Below are positions 43,713 to 56,532 of a stretch of DNA of 64,000 nucleotides, piece by piece. Origin of the DNA: Cladopsammia gracilis (Eukaryota > Cnidaria > Anthozoa > Scleractinia > Dendrophylliidae); NCBI GenBank assembly GCA_022457155.1, contig JAJGOT010000340.1:62001-126000 (forward strand), given 5' to 3'. The notes under the pieces are model-generated. The model saw nothing but the letters and a program-made list of their open reading frames with translations. It did no database searches and was not told the DNA's origin. The position numbers were made by a program, and so were the translations under genes. Every line of letters starts with the position of its first letter. Within the stretch, counting starts at the first letter, position 1.

Positions 43713-44912
43713 TTAAGTTGCTGTGTAACGACTTAACTGTGGAACCCTAGATAAGGTGAAACGATGAAAACATCTCTTTTGGGTAGTTACTGTAGTGACA
43801 GGATCATTTGACTTGTTTCGGCTTCTGGTCACAACATCGTTCATGTTGTAAGTAATAATACCCCGGGGGTAACCATTGCGTGACAAAAGATTCTTCAGAT
43901 CATCTAGGGCAGACTGCAACAAAGAGGGTGAGGAACAGATGCGGAGACAGCGATACGTGAGTGTTCGGATGAGGTTAATCTTGTACTTTCGAGGTGTGAA
44001 TGAGTCCCATTTAGTATAAAGTCCAGTGAAAGTTTTCTTGCGGTAGATGGATGTTGAAAAGGAGTTGTTATGGCGTTTGATAGAGACATCAAGGAATGGA
44101 ATTTCTTGGTTCTGTTCAAATTCTATGGTAAATTGAATGTTCACATGCCGGCTGTTTAGATAATAATGCTGTGCCTTTGTTGCGAAATAAGGTGAAAGTG
44201 TCATCAACGTATCTAAACCAGACAGTAGGACAATCGCTGTTATTCATCACCCACTTCTCCTCAAAATGACACATAAATATATTTGCTAAAACTGGGCCTA
44301 AAGGAGAGCCCATGGCGACACCGTCAACCTGATCATAGTACTGGCCATCAAAACAAAATGGCTCCTCTTGGTGGCAGAAAACAAGTAGATTTGTCTCATC
44401 AAGTGGAACGTTGGTGAACAGCGAGCTAACATCAAAGGAGCACATGAACTCGTTGTTGTGATTATATGACTTGGCCCATTCAGCAAAACTAAAAGAATCC
44501 TTTACTGTAAACCGGTTGGTGGAGATAGGTAGAACGCGTACAAGATAAGATGCAAGGTTATAGTTGTAAGTGTTTACAGACGAAACAATAGGGCGAAAAG
44601 GGCAACCAGACTTGTGAACCTTGGGAAGACCATAGAGGACACCAGGAGAAGAACCAGATGGAAGTATCTTCTGAAGGGTGACATCATCGATGATTTCATC
44701 TTTTCTAAGTTTACGAAGATATGCTAGCAAGCTGTCCTCCCTAGACTTCGCCGGGTTTTGTTTTGTTTTGTTTCATCAGAGATCAACTGTTTCATTTTAT
44801 TAAGATAATCAAGTTTGTTGACGATGACAATTCCGTTTCGTTTGTCAGGCTTTGTAATTATGATGCTATCATCATTGCGCAAATCATTAATCATCATCAT
44901 CATCATCAGCAA
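43713..44912 (-). pseudogene. Penelope-like reverse transcriptase, frameshifted (copy in X1)
   Basis: Three overlapping frames read one RT. 44724-44912 has IIITKPDKRNGIVIV. 44116-44730 has VLYGLPKVHKSGCPFRPIVS, CSFDVSSLFTNVPL, GVAMGSPLGPVLANIF and the catalytic WFRYVDDTF. 43713-44207 has EIPFLDVSI, STSIYRKKTFTGLY. Breaks lie near 44728 and near 44130-44200. The GIY-YIG domain is absent. The N-terminal limit is in an ATC/ATG repeat near 44900. Non-functional. The part from about 43977 upward recurs in X2. Confidence 0.85.
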
Positions 44913-47900
44913 ATCATCATTTTACGTTTATAAAAAAATCTGCTCCAAGAAATTTGTTTTAAATAATTTTACACTTTCCTCTTTAGTGCCAAAAGTTATC
45001 ACGTTAAAAAAAATTGGGGTAATTTTTAAGCTACAAGCCCCAAAAGCTAAATAGTAGGTCTGAATGATCCCCACATATCGTTACCATGGTCACCATCGAT
45101 GACGAAATAACAGTCCCTTTCGGTCAACAACTAAATGCACATTTTAATGCTACCATAATTTAATTATAACCTTGGCCTGATGTTTTGTTATAATTTTCCA
45201 AGTTTATACGGTCAAAAAGCCAAAAACTGTTACGAGCCACGTTAAAAAAGCCAAGAGTTTTATTGCCTTTATTCGAGATGCTTTTCACATGATGCAGCGG
45301 AGGTCATCGGATAGATTGACTCAAAAAAGACTCCAAGGTATTTTACAGAGTGCAGATAGTCCAGGGTTTGTCCTTTAAGTGTATAGTCATGAACATACGG
45401 GTTTGCTTTCTCTTTCTGTCTGAAACGCGACATTACGCAATACCCTGGGGAGTTTTCATCTCAATGATGAACGACCGACCAATCGAGTGACCATTTAATA
45501 TACGTCCCTGTATACAATAACTCGTTAAACGCTTCGCGTATCAACGAGCTAAAACGGCTTAAAAATGTTCCCCGCGCAAAATTATTTGCAACAGTCTGTA
45601 CAATGATTCTCGTTCTTCGCTTGCAGCTGCTGATGGTTTGTTATTGTAAAAAAACATTACCGCATTTTAGTGTCTGTACTCTTATTAACTATAGAAATGG
45701 CGCCATAAAATGTTCAAATTTGGCAGTACAACCACACGAGCCGTTCCGCTTGAGTTAGAACAATTTCTATAGTAAAGAAGAATACAGACGATAGAAAAAT
45801 GCGGTCAATTTGTTAAATCAGTGACAGACAATTCTGAAAATCTGGAATTTGATCTCGGGGACAACGACTCCCTGAACAGACTCCGTCGACCTACTTTTCA
45901 AGCGTACTTTTTCAGGTGTACAGTGCGCCTACTGTCCGAGCCCTTCAAGGTATTCCCTTACGAGTATAATAAGAATGACAACAAAATATTTTTTCACAAA
46001 AGACTGTTTTATTAAGACTCATATCATGTTTCAAACTGAAGAAAGCTGTTTCAAACTGAAGAAAGATTTTTTAAACTGAAAGATGGGTGTCAAATCCCTG
46101 CAGAAAGAATAAAAAGTACTGTCAGTGAATTGTCTTACACAACAAAACTGCATTTAATTTGCAATAAACAAGTTAAACCTCTCTCTAATTCGTAATTGTC
46201 CTTTAACTGCAGAGTGGTTTTGACATACGTGTTAAAAGTAATGTGCCGGTTTTGTTTTCGGAAACTCATCAACAGCTGTAATGGAATTGTCCCAAACAAT
46301 CGATCCAAATGGAGTTTAGAATGACAGAAGTCTGTTAAGATGGCTCCCTATAGTTTTATAGCCGCACGCACGCTGATGACGTGAGCTTTACTAATTTGGC
46401 ATGTTCTCTTATGTATCCTATTTATGGAAATTAAGGTTTTTCCGAAATTGTATGAAGTCAGCAAGGCAAAAATAAGCAAAATTATCCGCACAGTTTTCTT
46501 TATTTTTTTTCCGAAAAGTTGGCTTTAACCCTTTTCACAAATAGCAAAGTCTGAAAAAACATTTCCCAAGGAAAACTCGAAATATTAAAAAGGCCAATTC
46601 TTGCACAATATTTGCCATTTTAAGATGCTCTGTTGCCATAATAACGGCCTCTACAAAAAAAAAGTGACAACTGATAATTAAACATAAATATCTTGGCCTC
46701 CTAACTGGTAAATCTCGTGAACCAATCTTGCAAGAAAAGAAAATTAGGCTTTATTTTGTGACTCATGATAGTTAGTGCTTTTGTTAATCCTCCATTAACG
46801 ACCTTGAAGGGAAGACGTTTCATTTCTGATTGACATTTGCAAAAACTTTCCAAAACACTCTAGCTTTCATTCAAAAGCAAAAATATGGCTTCATTTTTCA
46901 GAGTTTTTTTTAATTTGAATGTGAATACATGTACATGAAAATCATATATTTGAGCTGCGGATAAACATGAGTGAAAAGCAATCTAAAAAAAGCAATCTAT
47001 AAAAAAAGCCTGAATTTTTTTCAGGTGGCTTTTTCGACTGCTTAAGTTGAAAGCACACTGATCAAATTTCACTTATGTTTTTTTTTTTATTGATTCACCT
47101 TTGTCAGTTTCGGACATCTTAAAAAATAAGTTGAGAAGGGAACACTGTAAGTGGTAACCGCTCTACGGTTTTTTTTTTTTTGGCAAGCAAGTAGCACTTT
47201 TACATATTTCCTTGCAGTAGACTCGACGATACGCAAAAATAACGAACACTTGGGGCTGTTTCCTACTAGCGACGGAATGAATGCAGTGGCGGATCCAGAG
47301 AGAGGGTCGGGGGGGGGGGGGGGGGGGGGGTCCGGACCCTCCCTTTTAGACCTGTGTCTTCCATGTGGTTCATAAAAATATTAGAATAAAATTGTTTTAT
47401 ACGTGGTTGTTTCACTTCCACCAATTAAGTGATTGTCAAGTTTTTGACATAGCAAACGCTTTTCGACTCTCAGGAATGCTGGAAATGACGTTTTAGAGGG
47501 TAAAACCGGAAAAAATATTCCGGGGGACATGCACCCAGACCGCCCCCCCCCCCCCCCCCCCTTCAGAAATTCCTGGATCCGCCCCTGGAATGGAAGCAAA
47601 ATCGGAATCGCACAAAAGTTATGATCTAGTGGAAATCAATACGACGGAAGCGGATAGTGAGCGACGGCAGCAGAAGCGGAATCAGAAGAAAAAAAGAACC
47701 TGATCATTCTGATTCTGATTCCGATTTTAATTTACACTAGAACGCAAGGCTCCTTATGCTTCCGATTCGGACTTATGCCGATTCCGCTTATGTCACTAGT
47801 GGAACCAGCCCTTGGGGTATTACATACATATTATTTTATATCTTGACAGATAATCCGCACGGATATTTTACAAGTTACAAAGTATTATTTTAGCCCCACA

Positions 47901-48797
47901 GGGGCGTTGAATAATGCGAGCAAAATGAGTAAAACATCCGCTTGTAGATGTACTATCTGTTAAAACATAAAATAAGGGATTTACAGTTGTATTATTACAC
48001 TGTTTAATTTTTTTCCAAATTTTACGAAACCTTTTAGTAACTTTTCAATTAAGGCATCATTAGTTCGTCTGTTCTCATCCTTCACGCGCATTTACATGTA
48101 CAATCGAACTTTGCTGTGCCCCTAACCAGTAACCTGTTAAACCGGTATACTACACTGCAAAACACTCGCATTTTTTGCATATTCCCTTACCCCTGTTTTT
48201 TAATATATAGTGTTCCAGACAAGAGAGGGGTCTCAGGTCAAAAACCCGACAAGGCCGGCTTCCTGACCTGACAAATCAAATGGCTAACTTAAGGAGGTTC
48301 GCGCAAACATCTTCTAACATTGATTTTTTATAAACTTTGTGCTACACCCAGGTAACGTGTTACTCTTGTCAGAAATGCAAAAAAATGTGGGGTCACCGAT
48401 TTCGTTTCCGATGACCCCAATGTGTGTTAGTCTAAAAATATTGCAAATGAATCCCTAAAATGCAACTTTCTATGCCAAATTTTATATGAGTAGGTGTGTT
48501 AAGCAAATTCATTCAACTGGCGACGTCCCTCAAAGTAAATCTAATCTTTAACAACAGCATTTGCAAACTCTGACAGCTGCAAGTTGTTAGGATCCGATCT
48601 CGCGCGGTTAGAAAAATGAAGAAAGATTAAACTTCCTGCATTGAATTGTTTGTTCATGTCAAGAATTGGAAAAGAAAATTATCTATCAAAAAAAAAACAT
48701 TTGGGGGGTCACCGACCATCCAAGCGAGTGAAATCTAAGCAAAATTACGCAACCGCTACCAGCCCTTTATGTGCTTAGATTTCTTCCCCTGCACGAG
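43977..48797. repeat. Duplicated block X, copy 1
   Basis: About 4.8 kb repeated in direct orientation at 58437-63656 with only scattered differences. It contains part of the Penelope-like RT, AT-rich non-coding DNA (44930-47283 and 47588-48797, in which I see no gene) and the MITE at 47284-47587. The left junction shares 'AGGTT.ATCTTGTAC' with the end of block Y2. The right junction follows GCACGAG. Confidence 0.85.
47284..47587. mobile_element. G/C-tract MITE, copy in X1
   Basis: 304 bp with ends CAGTGGCGGATCCAG and the complement CAGGGGCGGATCCAGG, flanked by GAATG on both sides (47279-47283, 47588-47592). Near the left end is a 22-G run (47309-47330) and near the right end a 19-C run (47543-47561), so the two ends could pair. 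No coding capacity. Confidence 0.75.
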
Positions 48798-48800
48798 CGG

Positions 48801-49856
48801 TATAAAAAAAAAAAAATTCTAAAAAACCAGTAGATTTACTAGCAACCTTTATGGCATTTCTGATGTTTGTTTATGGGATCCCAAATATATGGGTTCCCAA
48901 ATCTCCACTGAGGACAGTGGGTATTGTAGGGGGGGGGGGGGGGGGGAATTGTGTATGTATAGGTGTGGTTGTGAAATTAAGAAAAATATAAATAAATAAA
49001 CAAAAAGAAAATAAAAGAAAATAAATAATAAAAAAACAAAAAAAATAAAAAATAAAATAAAAATTAAATAATAATAATAATAAAAAAATAATAATAAAAT
49101 AAAATAAAAAGCAAAACAAAGGAAAGGAAAGGAAATATTAGTAAAAACATTAAACAAAAATAGAACAAAAATGACATAAAACAACAAATAGAAAAGAGAA
49201 AATGAGGAAAGAGAAGATATTAGTAGAGGGGAGAAAAAAGAAAAAAAACTCAAAGTGTTAGTATTTGAAAAGGGGGAACCCTATTTGCTAGGGGTTAGCA
49301 ATTTTGAAGGGGGAAAAAAAACTTATGTGTGAGGGGTTAGCATTTGTAGAAGGGGGGGGGGGGGAATAGAACATATGTGCTAGGAGTTAGCATTTGAAGA
49401 GAGGGGGGAGGGGGAAACCCATTTGTTAGGGGTTAGCAATTGTAGAGGGGAAAAGCATTCATGTGCTAGGGGTTAGCATTTATAGAAGGTGGTGGGGGAA
49501 CCCATTTGTAAAGGGTAGGGTTAGGTCTAACCATCCTGGGGGTTAGTAATTGTAGAGGGGAAAAAGAAAACCCATGTGCTAGGGGTTAGCATTGGTAGAG
49601 GGGAAAAAGAACCCATTTGCTAGGGGTTAGCATTTGAAGAGGGGGGGGGACATATTTGCTAGGGATTAGCAATTTAAGAGGGGAAAAAAAACCACTCATG
49701 TACTAGGGGTTAGCATTTGTAGAAAAAGGGGGGGAATCCATTTGCGAAGGATAGGGTTACATCTAAGGGGATGGCTTAACAACTTAATGACTAACTTAAC
49801 AACTTATATTAACTTAAGAACTTTTATGGCTTAAGTTGTGTCTAAAAGGTTGATCT
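48801..49856. repeat. Block Y, copy 1 (with CACTA empty site)
   Basis: About 1.06 kb, recurring as Y2 (53204-58440) apart from the insertion there. It starts TATAAAAAAAAAAAA, then has a G15-type run (48929-48946), a long AATAATAA-rich low-complexity tract, and G-rich minisatellite units. The empty target GAGGGGTTAG lies at 49331-49340. The Phe/Tyr-rich reverse frames here are artefacts of the A/T tract. Confidence 0.85.
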
Positions 49857-51515
49857 CACACCGGAAGTGACGTCATTTCTGGTTGGGGTTAGGTTTTAAT
49901 TAGGGTTAGAGTTTTCATTAGGGTTAGTAAAAGTTGGGGTAGCGGTGCGTATCTTGATGCTGGCACTTGTCCAATACTGCCTTGCCATGCTGCTGGTCTT
50001 GTGACTGTGCTTACTTGCCGGGTCGACGTGAAGTTTTTTTTTTTTTTTTTGGTAACGTTGCATATCTTGTAGGTGTTTTTTTGTGGCTTTGGCGGCACTG
50101 CGTATCTTGTGAGTGTTTAGCATTTATACTAAGTAAACCTAAAAGTCTTTGTAGTACCTACTACAAGCAGTCCTTGACAGAACCAGCGTAAAAGTCAACA
50201 CAATCGTGTTTAAAGGCCCATCCAACGCCGGCAAAAGTCGAATTGCAAATTCCAACAAGTTCTCCTTCAGAACATATGCCGACATCCAACAAGGAAATTG
50301 TAATTGTAATCTCCAATTGTAGAGGGAAAAATAAATTAAACCCATGTGCTAGGGGTTAGCATTTATAGAAGGGGGTGGGGGAAACCATTTGTAAAGGGTA
50401 GGGTTAGGTCTAACCATCCTAGGGGTTAGTAATTGTAGAGGGGGAAAAGAACCCATTTGCTAGGGGTAAGCATTTGAAAAAGGGGGGGACCTATTAGCTA
50501 GGGGTTAGCAATTTTAGAGGGAAAAAAAACACTCGTGTACTAGGGGTTAGCATTTGTAGAAAGGAGGGGAACCCATTTGCTAAGGATAGGGTTAAATCTA
50601 AGGGGATGGCTTAACAACCCTAGGGGTTAGCAATTGTAGAGGGGAAAAGTAAACTCATGTGCTAGGGGTTAGCATTTATAGAAGGGGGTGGGGAACCCAT
50701 TTGTAAAAGGTAGGGTTAGGTCTAAACTTCCTAGGGGTTAGTAATTGTAGAGGGGAAAAGAACCCATGTGCTAGGGGTTAGTTTGTTTTGAGGGGGAAAA
50801 ACTTCTTTGCTAGGGGTTAGTATTTATTGGGGGGGGGGGGAAACCCATGTGCTAGGGGTTAGTTTGTTTTGAGGGAAAAAAAAAAACCTTTTAGCTAGGG
50901 GTTAGTATTTATGGGCGCGGGGGGGGAAGAACCCATGTGTCAGGGGTTAGTTTGTTTTGAGGGGGAAAAAATCTCTTTGCTAGGGGTTAGTATTTATGGG
51001 GGGGGAAGAACCCATGTGCTAGGGGTTAGTTTGTTTTGAGGGGGAAAAAACCTCTTTGTTAGGGGTTAGTATTTATAGGGGGGGAAAAGAACCCATGTGC
51101 TAGGGGTTAGTTTGTTTTGAGGGGTAAAAAAACCTCTTTGTTAGGGGTTAGTATTTATAGGGGGGGGGGAAACTCATGTACTAGGGGTTAGTTTGTTTTG
51201 AGGGGGAAAAAACCTCTCAGCTAGGTGTTAGTATTTATGGGGGGGGGGGAGAGAACCCATGTGTTAGGGGTTAGTTTGTTTAGAGGGGGAAAAACCTCTT
51301 TGCTAGGGGTTAGTATTTATAGGGGGGAAAAGAATTCATGTGCTAGGGGTTAGTTTGTTTTGAGGGGGAAAAACCTCTTTGCAAGGGGTTAGTATTTATG
51401 GAGGGGGGGGGAAAGAACCCATGTGCTAGGGGTTAGTTTGTTTTGAGGGGGAAAAAACCTCTTTGCTAGGGGTTAGTTTGTTTTGAGGGGGAAAAAACCT
51501 CTTTGCTAGGGGTTA
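49265..51515 (+). repeat. G-rich minisatellite, CTAGGGGTTAG family
   Basis: Tandem degenerate units built around CTAGGGGTTAG. From 49265-49760 and 50320-50760 the units are 50-60 nt (CTAGGGGTTAGCATTTGTAG + GGGG/AAAA tract + AACCCATTTG). From about 50770-51515 a second form alternates TTAGTTTGTTTTGAGGGGGA and TTAGTATTTATGGGGGGG with a period of about 80 nt. 49870-50320 is a non-repetitive break containing TTAGGGTTAG-like text. Confidence 0.85.
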
Positions 51516-53203
51516 GGTTAAAATGTTCTCATGAAAATAGTATTAATATATTATATTGTATTTTATTGAAGGTTGCAGCTTCAAAAAGAAAACAAGAAGA
51601 AGAAAAAGAAACGAAAATTTTCCGGTTTATAGGCAAATATCGAGTAGACATCTTGAGTCTTGAGCTATTGACATCTTGATGTTTTTGGTGTAGTTGTAGA
51701 TTACCATTGTGTTGACGAGCTAAGAAAAATAAAAAGAAGATAGATAGAAAAGAAAGATAGAAAAAAGGATGCATCGACACCTAGGGCTCATTTGAATTGT
51801 TGTGAATCGTCAGGGGCAAAGCACAACTGAGCAGGAATGTTTCTAGTCCGGCGCCGGACCTTTGCCCGACATTCCCGTGTCGAGTCCTATGAAAAAAATA
51901 GAAGAAAAAGTAGAAGAAAAGAAAAGGGGAGTAAGAGAATAAAGAGTATTGTGATATAAAAAATGAGAATAAAAATAAAAAATTATAACTAATGAGAGAG
52001 GTATGGGGTGTTTGGGGTGGGGAGGGGAAGAGATATGATAAAATTGGGAAATAAAAATTGTATTGTGTTACTAAAATGACATGGGTGTTTCTAGCGTAGG
52101 GAAAAAAAAAATTATATATTACAAAAATGTACGGGGAGGATAATCTTAAATTAATTTGTGTGACGGCAATGATAAAAAATAAAAGAAACAATAAAAGCTA
52201 CTTACATATAGGTATAAAGAGGAGTTGCAGCGTAGATAAAACCCCGTCGAAAGTCCGTGCGTAACAAAAAATGAAACGTTTTGTGTGAAAAAAACTTTTT
52301 AAAGCTGACGCCAAAATGACGTGATTTTTGTGACGTAGAGGTTGCTATGGTAACATCGTTCCAGGAATTCCTCTTCGGGAGATAAAATGGCGTCTAATCA
52401 GACGTTGGAAATCTTGGAAATGAGATTGATAAGAGAGTCGGAGATTTATAGCATATATAAAAAAAAAATGTCTTGAGCGATGGTAGAAGTTGTTGTTAGA
52501 AAATGTGGAACTTGCTTTTCTTGGAGAAAAAGAAGAGTACTGCATCTAGGACGATGCGAGAAGCTTTGATGGTTCTGTGATGATTGCTTGTTCTTTTTCA
52601 TATGCTGGAGTGGCCTATTGGTTGAATTCCAAAGATGCGTTATTTGTCGGGAAATCATAACACTGAGAGTCGTAAGTATATATGTAGTATGCAAAACTTA
52701 AAAAATAGGCACAAAGATGCTTGATGAGTTGAAAATATTTTTATTGTATGAGACAAAAAACTAAGCAAAATGAGCCTACAACAGAAAATTGTCATACGTG
52801 AGCTGAAGTTATAAGCCTAAGTCCAAGCTTATATTAGTTTTTAACCCATAAAAGCTAAGTAAAAATAAGCTTATAAGCTTTATATATCGCAAGTGAAAAG
52901 GAAATTTTAGTTAGCTACATTTGTATAGGTATTCTATTACTTAGGTTAGACAGAGAAAGTAAAAAAAAAACACAAAAAAGGAGAGATAAAGACAGAGAAA
53001 ATAAAAAAAATAATAATTTTTTTAATAAATAAATAAATAATAATAAAAAAAAAATTAAAAAAAATTATATATAAATAAACAAATAATAGAAACAAAAAAT
53101 ATAATAATAGTAATGTGTGAGTGTAAGAAAGAACATCAGTACCAATTAAAGCGTTGACTAGAACCATAAGTAGTATCCCTACTGTAGATACCTCTAAAAG
53201 CAG
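51516..53203. other. Block Z remainder, no gene recognised
   Basis: AT-rich sequence between the minisatellite and Y2. Many poly-A and AATAA tracts give long Phe/Tyr/Leu reverse frames that do not look like protein. No RNA gene or element boundary recognised. Confidence 0.45.
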
Positions 53204-55382
53204 TATAAAAAAAAAAAAAATTCTAAAAAACCAGTAGATTTACTAGCAACCTTTATGGCATTTCTGATGTTTGTTCATGGGATCCCAAATATATGGGTTC
53301 CCAAATCTCCACTGAGGACAGTGGGTATTGTAGGGGGGGGGGGGGGGGGGGGGAATTGTGTATGTATAGGTGTGGTTGTGAAATTAAGAAAAATATAAAT
53401 AAATAAACAAAAAGAAAATAAAAGAAAATAAATAATAAAAAAACAAAAAAAATAAAAAATAAAATAAAAATTAAATAATAATAATAAAAAAATAATAATA
53501 AAATAAAATAAAAAGCAAAACAAAGGAAAGGAAAGGAAATATTAGTAAAAACATTAAACAAAAATAGAACAAAAATGACATAAAACAACAAATAGAAAAG
53601 AGAAAATGAGGAAAGAGAAGATATTAGTAGAGGGGAGAAAAAAGAAAAAAAAACTCAAAGTGTTAGTATTTGAAAAGGGGGAACCCTATTTGCTAGGGGT
53701 TAGCAATTTTGAAGGGGGAAAAAAAAACTTATGTGTGAGGGCACTATGAAATGAAAACCCATGAAAATCCTGTGAATTTATTCATGGCCAATTCACAGGT
53801 TTTTCAAAGGTTTTTAATGGTATTTTCATGGCCAAACATCAGGGGATTTTCATGGTAAGTCACCCTGAAAAGGGCATGAAAAAACCATTAAAAAAGCCAT
53901 TAAAATCCCCTTAATATTTCAAGTTTCATGGCCCATGAAAACCCTCTAATTGTTTGGCAAGTCCCTGAAATACCCATGAAAATGCCATGAAAGTTTGGTA
54001 CAAATTTTAATGGCTTTTTAATTATGTTGAAAAACCCATGAATTAAACACCATGTTTTTCATGTTGCAATTCATGGACTTTTAATGGGGCATCACTAAAT
54101 TCATGGCCCATGAAAAACCCATGGTTATTCTGTTAATATTAAAATATTAATGGGGTCATGAAAATGTTCATGTCCTTTTCATGGCATTTTGAAGACCTAT
54201 GAAAATTGAGTTCAGTTATTTTCATGGGGTAAATAAGCAAAAACACAGACCATGAAAACTTCATGAAAAGGCCATGAATGTTGACGATTTAATCAATTAC
54301 AATTATATATGGTGGGTTCAAACATAAAATCATAATTCATGTCAAGCACCAAATAATGAAAACACTTAATAATTGTTTGATACATTTACTGCTTTTTACA
54401 TACTGTAGGCACACAGGACTAAATGAGGTATAAATGTTTGGTTTATAATTTATTGAGTTTATTTACCCATTTGATGGAATCAGCTCAGACAGTTAGCACT
54501 CCCTACTCTTTCTCATTATCTCTCTTTATCTTTGAATGCAATAATAGTAATATAACAACATTCGATAATAAATCAAATAACTCTCTAAATTATAAATTGC
54601 TATTTATGCAATAGTCTTTCCTAATTCCAGTTGAATTCACTGAATTGGATTGGTGATATCAAAATAACATTCACCCTGAAGTAAATTTGTGCTTTGGTGC
54701 ACTTTGTTCTTGGGGTTGACTTTGCCAGCAACTCCTAGCTCTGAACTATAGTAACAGTCGGAGAAAATCAGTTCAATATCTTAAAATTCATTTATTTAAT
54801 TTACAGTAACTTTAGAAGTGGCAGAAAGCACTTTGAAATGGTAAACGAAACATCAGAAATGTCCATGCAAAAAGGGATATCTGAATGCAAACCACATAAG
54901 ACTTAACTCATTTATATTGGCACTAAAAAAAATTAAAAATCAGTTCGAGACATTAACATCACATATTTACAATGGAAACAGAACTACCGTTGCATATGAT
55001 CGGGACCTACTTGTACCAAGCTTATTCACAGGACTAAGGTTTTACTAAATCGAATTTCTATAAGAATCCCGGCGTAGTCAATCGATAAAAATTGATATCG
55101 GAAAATCATTCGATAAATCGATATCTATCGATAAATTGATTTTAAACGATATCGACTTTATCGGCCAATCGATAAAAATCGATACTCACACGCCGACGAA
55201 GTGTTAATTTTATCGATTTTATCGGATTCATCGATCGTTATAGAATGGATAAAAATTATCCTGTTCACGTTGACGGGCGTTTGATTGTGACTCTTTAAAT
55301 GTAGATTTCAAAGGCGGCAATGAAATGATTTGTTGACAAGCACTGTACAAGACACCAAAGAGACTGCATTATGATTTTCTTC

Positions 55383-55515
55383 CATCCTCGGAGACCCAGG
55401 GGCAATCAGTTGGGGCGCGACGAAAATCGGCAAAAGTTTTCAAGAACGCCGTTCTTGAAAACTTTTGCCGATTTTTGTCGCGCCCCAACTGATTGCCCCT
55501 GGGTCTCCGAGGATG
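55383..55515. repeat. 133-bp near-perfect palindrome
   Basis: Two 66-nt arms around a single central base (55449), with one visible mismatch. Outer sequence CATCCTCGGAGACCCAGGGG. The form and end sequence are those of a foldback-type MITE. Confidence 0.8.
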
Positions 55516-55554
55516 ATTTTCTTCCTGATTTTATTGTTCGATTACAAACGTGAA

Positions 55555-55647
55555 TTATTTCTCCTTTTCCGGCTTCTCGGCTTCAAGGTTATCGTTTAAA
55601 TGTTCTCTTTTTCCTTTGTTCCGGCGGTTTTGAAACCACGTTTTAAC
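55555..55647 (-). pseudogene. Homeodomain recognition-helix exon inside the transposon
   Basis: Minus strand: after an acceptor-like TTTCTTAG (just above 55647) an open segment reads VKTWFQNRRNKGKREHLND and then a Glu/Lys-rich tail to a TAA at 55555-55557 (30 residues). VKxWFQNRR is the invariant third helix of homeodomains (positions 45-53). The intron immediately before position 45 is a known homeobox intron site. An upstream open segment that ends at a GTAAGT donor in compatible phase lies at 56533-56604. The first part of a normal homeodomain is not found, so this is a captured or decayed fragment and not a complete gene. Confidence 0.6.
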
Positions 55648-56532
55648 CTAAGAAATATGCGGAATAAAAAGTGATCAATATAACGAATGATTCAAAAGTA
55701 TTTACATGACTGGCCCAGTGGAATAATCTGAACCAGGGATCTAAAGCGGATTTCAAATACAACACACGCTGAGTATTACTTAAAGTTTGTAGAAAAGATG
55801 TAGCAATTTTTATCGATTAACGAACAGGGAAGTTGTTATAAGTGTTTCTGCGAGCTCTTTAATATCTTTTGGTGTTTCCGTTGCGAAAAATGGTACGATA
55901 ATTCAGTTTCGATAAATTCGATATTTATTGATAAAATCGATAGCCCTAATTCAAAAATCGATAATTATCGATTACTCACAACGAAATCTTGTATCGATTT
56001 TTATCGAATTTCGAAAAAATTAATCGATTTTTATCGATTGTTATCGAATGTTATCGATTATCGATATTATCGATTGACTACGTCGGGTAAGAATTAAAGA
56101 ATAGTGATCAATTTAAAGTGTGTGTTGTCTGTTCTTGTTTCGAGAATGTTAAAGAATAAGTTTTCCTATTCATGATCAATTAAATTATATTCAAGGATCA
56201 AGAAAGACTCACAACGTAACGGAAAGCTTACATTTAGGCGAGAAAATTAAAGCTTATATTTTTAAATCTCCCATTTTGAAACCCGCGCAACGAAGGTCCT
56301 CTTCTCTCGCCGCTTCGAGAGTCTCCATTATCATCAATCTGTGGCGATCAAAACGTTAAGAAAGTCAGGACACTATGATTTATGATGTTGAACAAGAATT
56401 GAATTATAGCTATGAAAAAAAGTCGTCGAATGTGTTCTAGTATTAAAATTGAAACCGCTTTAGCGTGCGATCTGTGGTACATTTCGTTCGACGACTGAGA
56501 CAAATGTGAACGCTTCTTCAACAAGAACTTAC

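Larger units (their letters stand above)
55068..56087. mobile_element. ATCGAT-rich inverted-repeat element nested in the CACTA-like element
   Basis: Ends CCCGGCGTAGTCAATCGATA and the complement CCCGACGTAGTCAATCGATA, flanked by TAAGAAT (55061-55067, 56088-56094). Arrays of ATCGATAAAAATCGAT-type units lie inside both ends (55085-55260, 55905-56075). It encloses a 133-bp palindrome and a homeobox-like exon. It could be a separate mobile element or the palindromic flanks of a captured gene piece. Confidence 0.55.

Noticed and set aside
42462..44912. One single Penelope-like element spanning 42.5-44.9 kb
   Set aside because: Both segments encode the same end-of-RT region (…STSVYYK… and …STSIYRK…) in divergent forms and are separated by MITE sequence, so they belong to two different elements.
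48849..53591. Phe/Tyr/Leu-rich reverse frames (48849-49253, 53253-53591) resembling membrane proteins
   Set aside because: They arise from AATAATAAA and poly-G low-complexity DNA. They are present in both Y copies with the same tract and have no other coding signal.
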